Source: Atlantibacter subterraneus
GTDB taxonomy: Bacteria > Pseudomonadota > Gammaproteobacteria > Enterobacterales > Enterobacteriaceae
Length of the DNA: 64,000 nt
Assembly (NCBI RefSeq): GCF_027853245.1
Contig: NZ_JAPTZM010000001.1
Strand: one strand, 5' to 3'
Position numbers and translations under genes: made by a program. Position 1 is the first letter of the stretch; the number at the start of each line of letters is the position of its first letter. Shown here piece after piece: positions 60,816 to 64,000 of the stretch. The notes under the pieces were generated by a model. That model was given only the letters and a program-made list of their open reading frames with translations. It was not told the DNA's origin and searched no databases.

Positions 60816-61546
60816 TACGCCTCCCGCAGGCTGGCCAGAATATCGCGCAGGGTTTGCGATGGGTTTTCCGACTGGGTTACCGGGCGGCCAATGACCATAT
60901 AATCCACACCCGCCTGTTGCGCCAGCTGAGGCGTCATGATCCGGCGCTGATCGCCCGCTGCACTGCCTTCAGGACGGATGCCCGGCGTCACCAATTTGAA
61001 TTCTTGACCCAGCGCCGATTTGAAGCGCACCGCTTCCTGCGCCGAACAGACCACGCCGTCGAGGCCGCACTGCTGCGTCAGACGCGCCAGACGCTCGGCA
61101 TGTTCCGCCGGAGAAAGCGTGATGCCGATATCCGCCAGATCGCTGGCCTCCATGCTGGTCAGCACGGTGACGGCAATCAGCAACGGCGCGTCCTGACCAA
61201 ACGGCACCAGCGCCTCGCGCGCAGCCTGCATCATCCGCGCCCCGCCGCTGGCGTGAACGTTGACCATCCAGACGCCCAGGTCTGCCGCTGCCGCCACGGC
61301 TTTCGCCGCCGTATTGGGAATATCATGAAATTTAAGATCGAGGAACACGTCGAAGCCGCGGCTCTGGAGGTCATGCACCAGCTGCGGCCCAAACCGGGTG
61401 AACATCTCTTTGCCGACTTTGAGCCGGCAATCCTGCGGATCGATCTGATCGACAAAGGCCAGCGCTTTGTCGCGGTTATCGTAATCCAGGGCAACCACAA
61501 TCGGTGAATCAGTAGCAGAACGGGAAGTGGAGGCAAGTAGCGTCAT
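60815..61546 (-). CDS. pyrF: Orotidine 5'-phosphate decarboxylase
   Basis: Final step of UMP synthesis; 243 aa, TIM barrel. Catalytic motif DLKFHDIPNT (about residues 71-80) with the essential Lys and Asp; phosphate-binding region GDQRRIMTP and GRPVTQS. Start 61546 (MTLLASTS) aligns with E. coli; the frame continues 14 codons upstream. Forms an operon with yciH. Confidence 0.96.
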   Translation of the reverse strand: MTLLASTSRSATDSPIVVALDYDNRDKALAFVDQIDPQDCRLKVGKEMFTRFGPQLVHDLQSRGFDVFLDLKFHDIPNTAAKAVAAAADLGVWMVNVHASGGARMMQAAREALVPFGQDAPLLIAVTVLTSMEASDLADIGITLSPAEHAERLARLTQQCGLDGVVCSAQEAVRFKSALGQEFKLVTPGIRPEGSAAGDQRRIMTPQLAQQAGVDYMVIGRPVTQSENPSQTLRDILASLREA

Positions 61547-61728
61547 GACCAGACCTTCTGATAGGGGCACCGATAAGGCGCGAAACAATAAACGGCAAGC
61601 ATTCTACCTGCGGAGCCTGAAAAATTACAGGCGCTTAGCGCCCTGCCCGACGAATAGAGGCAGGGTGTCACGTTGAGCTGCACTTGGATTTAATAGTATG
61701 TTGTAACTAAAATGATAAATTAAAAAAA

Positions 61729-62898
61729 TTATTGTCCATCCAGACCGCGAATCGGCTTGATGGTGGACCATGCCCGGCACGACGGGCAGTGCCAGTACAG
61801 CGTAAAGGCGGTAAAACCGCATTTCTGGCAGCGGTAGCGCGGTTTGGTGCGCATCTGCTCGCCGACCATATCGCGCAGCGCCAGCAGGCTCTCTTTGGCG
61901 CGCCCCTCTTCCGCTTCGTTGAGGTGATAATCCATCAGGCGATGGAATACGCGCATCGTAGGGTGGCGCTGTAACTGACGGGTGATATAGACCTGCGCCG
62001 CATCCGAGCCTTCACGCTGCTCCATCAGCTCAGCAAGCATTAATTCTGCCACCGCGCCGGTGTTTTCTTCTACGCAGCGTTTTAAAAACTCTGCCCATTC
62101 TTCGTGCTTGCCTAACTGCTGGTAGCAGGTTTGCAGCATCTCCAGGGTTTCCCCCACCAGCTCGCGGTCCTGCTCAATCACCTTAAGCAGCGACTCCATC
62201 GCTTTGGCATACTCCTGCTTAGTGATATAAATGCGGCCCATCATGATAGACACGCGCGCACTGCTGCTGTCTGCGGCTGCGCCCTTTCTCAACAGGCCGA
62301 GCGCTTTGTCCATCTCCTCACTGGCCATCAACTGCAGCGCCAGCTCGCAATAGAAATGGGCAATCTCTACGCGATGGTTTTCTTTGCCCAGCTTCACCAG
62401 CCGTTCGGCCACATCGATAGCTTTTTGCCAGTCGCTGGTCGCCTGATAGATTTGCAGAAGCTGCGAGAGCGCGCTGATGCGAAAGTCAGTTTCATCCACC
62501 AACTGGCCAAACATCTCTTCCGCCCGGTCATACAGCCCGGCGGCCATGTAGTCGCGGCCCAGCTGCTGTACCGCAAGCAGGCGCTGTTCATAGGTCAGCG
62601 AGGCGCTTTCCATCAGGGTCTGGTGAATACGGATAGCCCGGTCTACCTCGCCGCGCGAGCGGAAAAGGTTACCGAGCGTCAGGTGCGCCTCAACGGTGCC
62701 GGTATCTTCTTTCAGCATCTCGAGGAACAGATCCACCGCCTTGTCCTGCTGATTGCTCAACAGAAAGTTAACCCCAGCGACGTAGTCCCGGGAAAGGCGG
62801 TTGGTTTCCTGATCCTTCGCCTGTTGTGCACTTCTGCGCCCCATATACCAGCCATAGGCGGCGGCAACAGGCAGCAACAGAAATAACAGTTCCAGCAT
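61729..62898 (-). CDS. lapB: Lipopolysaccharide assembly protein LapB (YciM)
   Basis: 389-aa essential adaptor that controls LpxC degradation by FtsH. One N-terminal membrane helix (LLFLLLPVAAAYGWYMG), then about nine TPR repeats, and a C-terminal rubredoxin-type zinc knuckle CQKCGFTAFTLYWHCPSC (about 357-374). All four cysteines are present. Cotranscribed with lapA (4-bp gap). Confidence 0.96.
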   Translation of the reverse strand: MLELLFLLLPVAAAYGWYMGRRSAQQAKDQETNRLSRDYVAGVNFLLSNQQDKAVDLFLEMLKEDTGTVEAHLTLGNLFRSRGEVDRAIRIHQTLMESASLTYEQRLLAVQQLGRDYMAAGLYDRAEEMFGQLVDETDFRISALSQLLQIYQATSDWQKAIDVAERLVKLGKENHRVEIAHFYCELALQLMASEEMDKALGLLRKGAAADSSSARVSIMMGRIYITKQEYAKAMESLLKVIEQDRELVGETLEMLQTCYQQLGKHEEWAEFLKRCVEENTGAVAELMLAELMEQREGSDAAQVYITRQLQRHPTMRVFHRLMDYHLNEAEEGRAKESLLALRDMVGEQMRTKPRYRCQKCGFTAFTLYWHCPSCRAWSTIKPIRGLDGQ

Positions 62899-62902
62899 CG
62901 AA

Positions 62903-63208
62903 TCAGCCTTTTACCGCAGGTGCGGTAGACGGCGTGGTTTCAGGCAGCGGAGAGAGCTGATTTTCCAGGCGCTTAACTTTGCGTTCAGCCCGCGCCAGTT
63001 GCACGCGCACGCGCAGCCAGAACAGCCCGCAAATTAACCAGCCAATAATAAACCCCGTCGCGAAAAGCACGGCCAGCAGTGTAGAGATACGATATTCACC
63101 CTGAGCCAGCAGATAATTGAAGGTTACCTGTTGGTCGTTTTGCGCACCGAGTGTGACGGAAATGACAAATATCGCTAATACCAGTAAGAAAATGAGTAAA
63201 TATTTCAC
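62903..63208 (-). CDS. lapA: Lipopolysaccharide assembly protein LapA (YciS)
   Basis: 101-aa inner membrane protein with two helices (LLIFLLVLAIFVISVTLGA and LLAVLFATGFIIGWLICGLFWL) and a coiled cytosolic tail (LARAERKVKRLENQL). Partner of LapB in regulating LPS synthesis. Same order as E. coli (lapA-lapB). Confidence 0.95.
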   Translation of the reverse strand: MKYLLIFLLVLAIFVISVTLGAQNDQQVTFNYLLAQGEYRISTLLAVLFATGFIIGWLICGLFWLRVRVQLARAERKVKRLENQLSPLPETTPSTAPAVKG

Positions 63209-63360
63209 ATTACTTCCCGTTATGTGGTTTGAGCGAATAAATCGTGTTCAACTCTTTCTTGTAACGCTATAAATTAACATTTTATGGCTAATCGGGAAAT
63301 GAGAATGCACTATCGCAAAAGGAATAAATGCGGGTGTAGCGCATTCTTTTCAAGCCAACG

Positions 63361-64000
63361 CTATTCATTTTCACGTTCAGCGATCTCTTTTTTCTCTTCC
63401 ACCGGCGGCGTGAACGGCCCACATAATCGTTGAGCAACCCACACGGCCAGCGTAACCAGCAGCCAGGAGATCAGCGTGGCGACCACCAAATCGCGCGGCC
63501 AGTGCATACCCAACAGCATGCGGCTGGCCATCACGCCGCTGGCCCAGATTAACAGCACAGCCAGCGTAATGGTGCGCCGGCGCGGCCATAATAACCCCAC
63601 GCCGAGCAACGCCCAGCTGGCGGCAAACATGGTGTGGCCGGAAGGGAACGCAAAACCCGTCTCTTTCTGCCAGTGTTTGCGTAACCAGCCTGGAATGTCC
63701 GCCTCGTTCTGCAACTGTTCTTTGACCAGATGCCCGCGCTCTTTACGCTTTAAATTGTAGAAGTCGTCTACCGGAACGTGGCGCGTTTTTTCAAGCCAGA
63801 TCACAAAGGGCCGCGGTTCCTGAACGGAATCTTTGATCCAGGATTTTAGCCCCTGCCCCACCAGTATGGCCGCGCCTAAGATCAGAAACAGCATAACGGC
63901 TGCGCGCAGGCGGAAGCGTAAACACCATAAAAACCAGCCGCAGAGTAGCACATGCGTGATGATCCCCCAGGGTTGGGTAACGGTTTCGGTGATCCAGAAC
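63361..64000 (-). CDS. pgpB: Phosphatidylglycerophosphatase B (5' end beyond the window)
   Basis: PAP2 lipid phosphatase that dephosphorylates PGP, PA and undecaprenyl pyrophosphate. About 212 of 254 residues are in the window. The frame continues unbroken to base 64000 (FWITETVTQPWGIITH), so ATG 63951 is internal. Three catalytic motifs are intact: KSWIKDSVQEPRP, PSGH and SRMLLGMHWPRD. Cytosolic C-terminal tail ends EIAERENE. Confidence 0.95.
   Translation of the reverse strand, partial: FWITETVTQPWGIITHVLLCGWFLWCLRFRLRAAVMLFLILGAAILVGQGLKSWIKDSVQEPRPFVIWLEKTRHVPVDDFYNLKRKERGHLVKEQLQNEADIPGWLRKHWQKETGFAFPSGHTMFAASWALLGVGLLWPRRRTITLAVLLIWASGVMASRMLLGMHWPRDLVVATLISWLLVTLAVWVAQRLCGPFTPPVEEKKEIAERENE

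Noticed and set aside
1..64000. CRISPR arrays, tRNA/rRNA genes, insertion sequences or prophage
   Set aside because: No regularly spaced repeats, no transposase or integrase genes and no tRNA-like cloverleaf found by eye. The Rac prophage region that lies near ttcA in E. coli is absent.

Overview
The window is chromosomal DNA from a member of the Enterobacteriaceae. The backbone genes have E. coli-like sequence and local order: hrpA-azoR; ynbE-ydbH-ldhA-hslJ-ydbJ-ydbK; dbpA-ttcA-FnrS-zntB; mppA-mpaA-ycjG-tpx; tyrR-ycjF-ycjX-pspDCBA/pspF-sapABCDF-fabI; rnb-pdeR-yciZ-yciT-osmB-yciH-pyrF-lapB-lapA-pgpB. An rpfF homologue beside pdeR/rpfR, and several swapped loci, point away from E. coli/Salmonella and towards the Enterobacter/Cronobacter/Kosakonia part of the family. 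The genus is an inference from gene content. All similarity statements rest on recalled E. coli proteins and motif reading; no search was run.

Layout. 1-2.4 kb: 5' part of hrpA, and azoR. 2.4-10.2 kb: a complete chaperone/usher (type 1-like) fimbrial operon (major subunit, FimI-like, chaperone, usher, tip adhesin, two minor subunits, second chaperone) behind an AT-rich leader, inserted beside ynbE-ydbH. The third gene of that trio, ydbL, is not there. 10.1-22.4 kb: ynbE/ydbH, fermentative and redox genes (ldhA, ydbK), heat-shock lipoprotein hslJ, RNA genes dbpA and ttcA, and the anaerobic small RNA FnrS with its FNR site. 22.5-27.1 kb: zntB followed by a variable stretch (membrane diguanylate cyclase, ybiI, cupin-type regulator with an ABM-fold protein, Zur-controlled zinT). 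27.2-31.4 kb: murein-peptide recycling (mppA, mpaA, ycjG) and tpx.

31.4-38.6 kb is an accessory island between tpx and tyrR, which are neighbours in E. coli. All six genes are on the minus strand: a LysR regulator, then ornithine carbamoyltransferase, an APC permease, a short guanidino-group hydrolase of the arginine deiminase/DDAH superfamily, carbamate kinase and a sodium/solute symporter. Together they can be read as uptake of a guanidino compound, hydrolysis to citrulline, phosphorolysis to ornithine plus carbamoyl phosphate, and ATP formation. The usual ~400-residue ArcA is replaced by a ~283-residue enzyme, so the true substrate is open.

38.8-55.4 kb is backbone (tyrR, psp, sap, fabI, rnb), with a CMD/AhpD-like protein where E. 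coli has ycjD. 55.7-58.6 kb holds a convergent pair, RpfR/PdeR (N-terminal domain-PAS-GGDEF-EAL) and RpfF (enoyl-CoA-hydratase-fold diffusible signal factor synthase). This is a full fatty-acid quorum-sensing/c-di-GMP module of which E. coli keeps only the receptor. The window ends inside pgpB.
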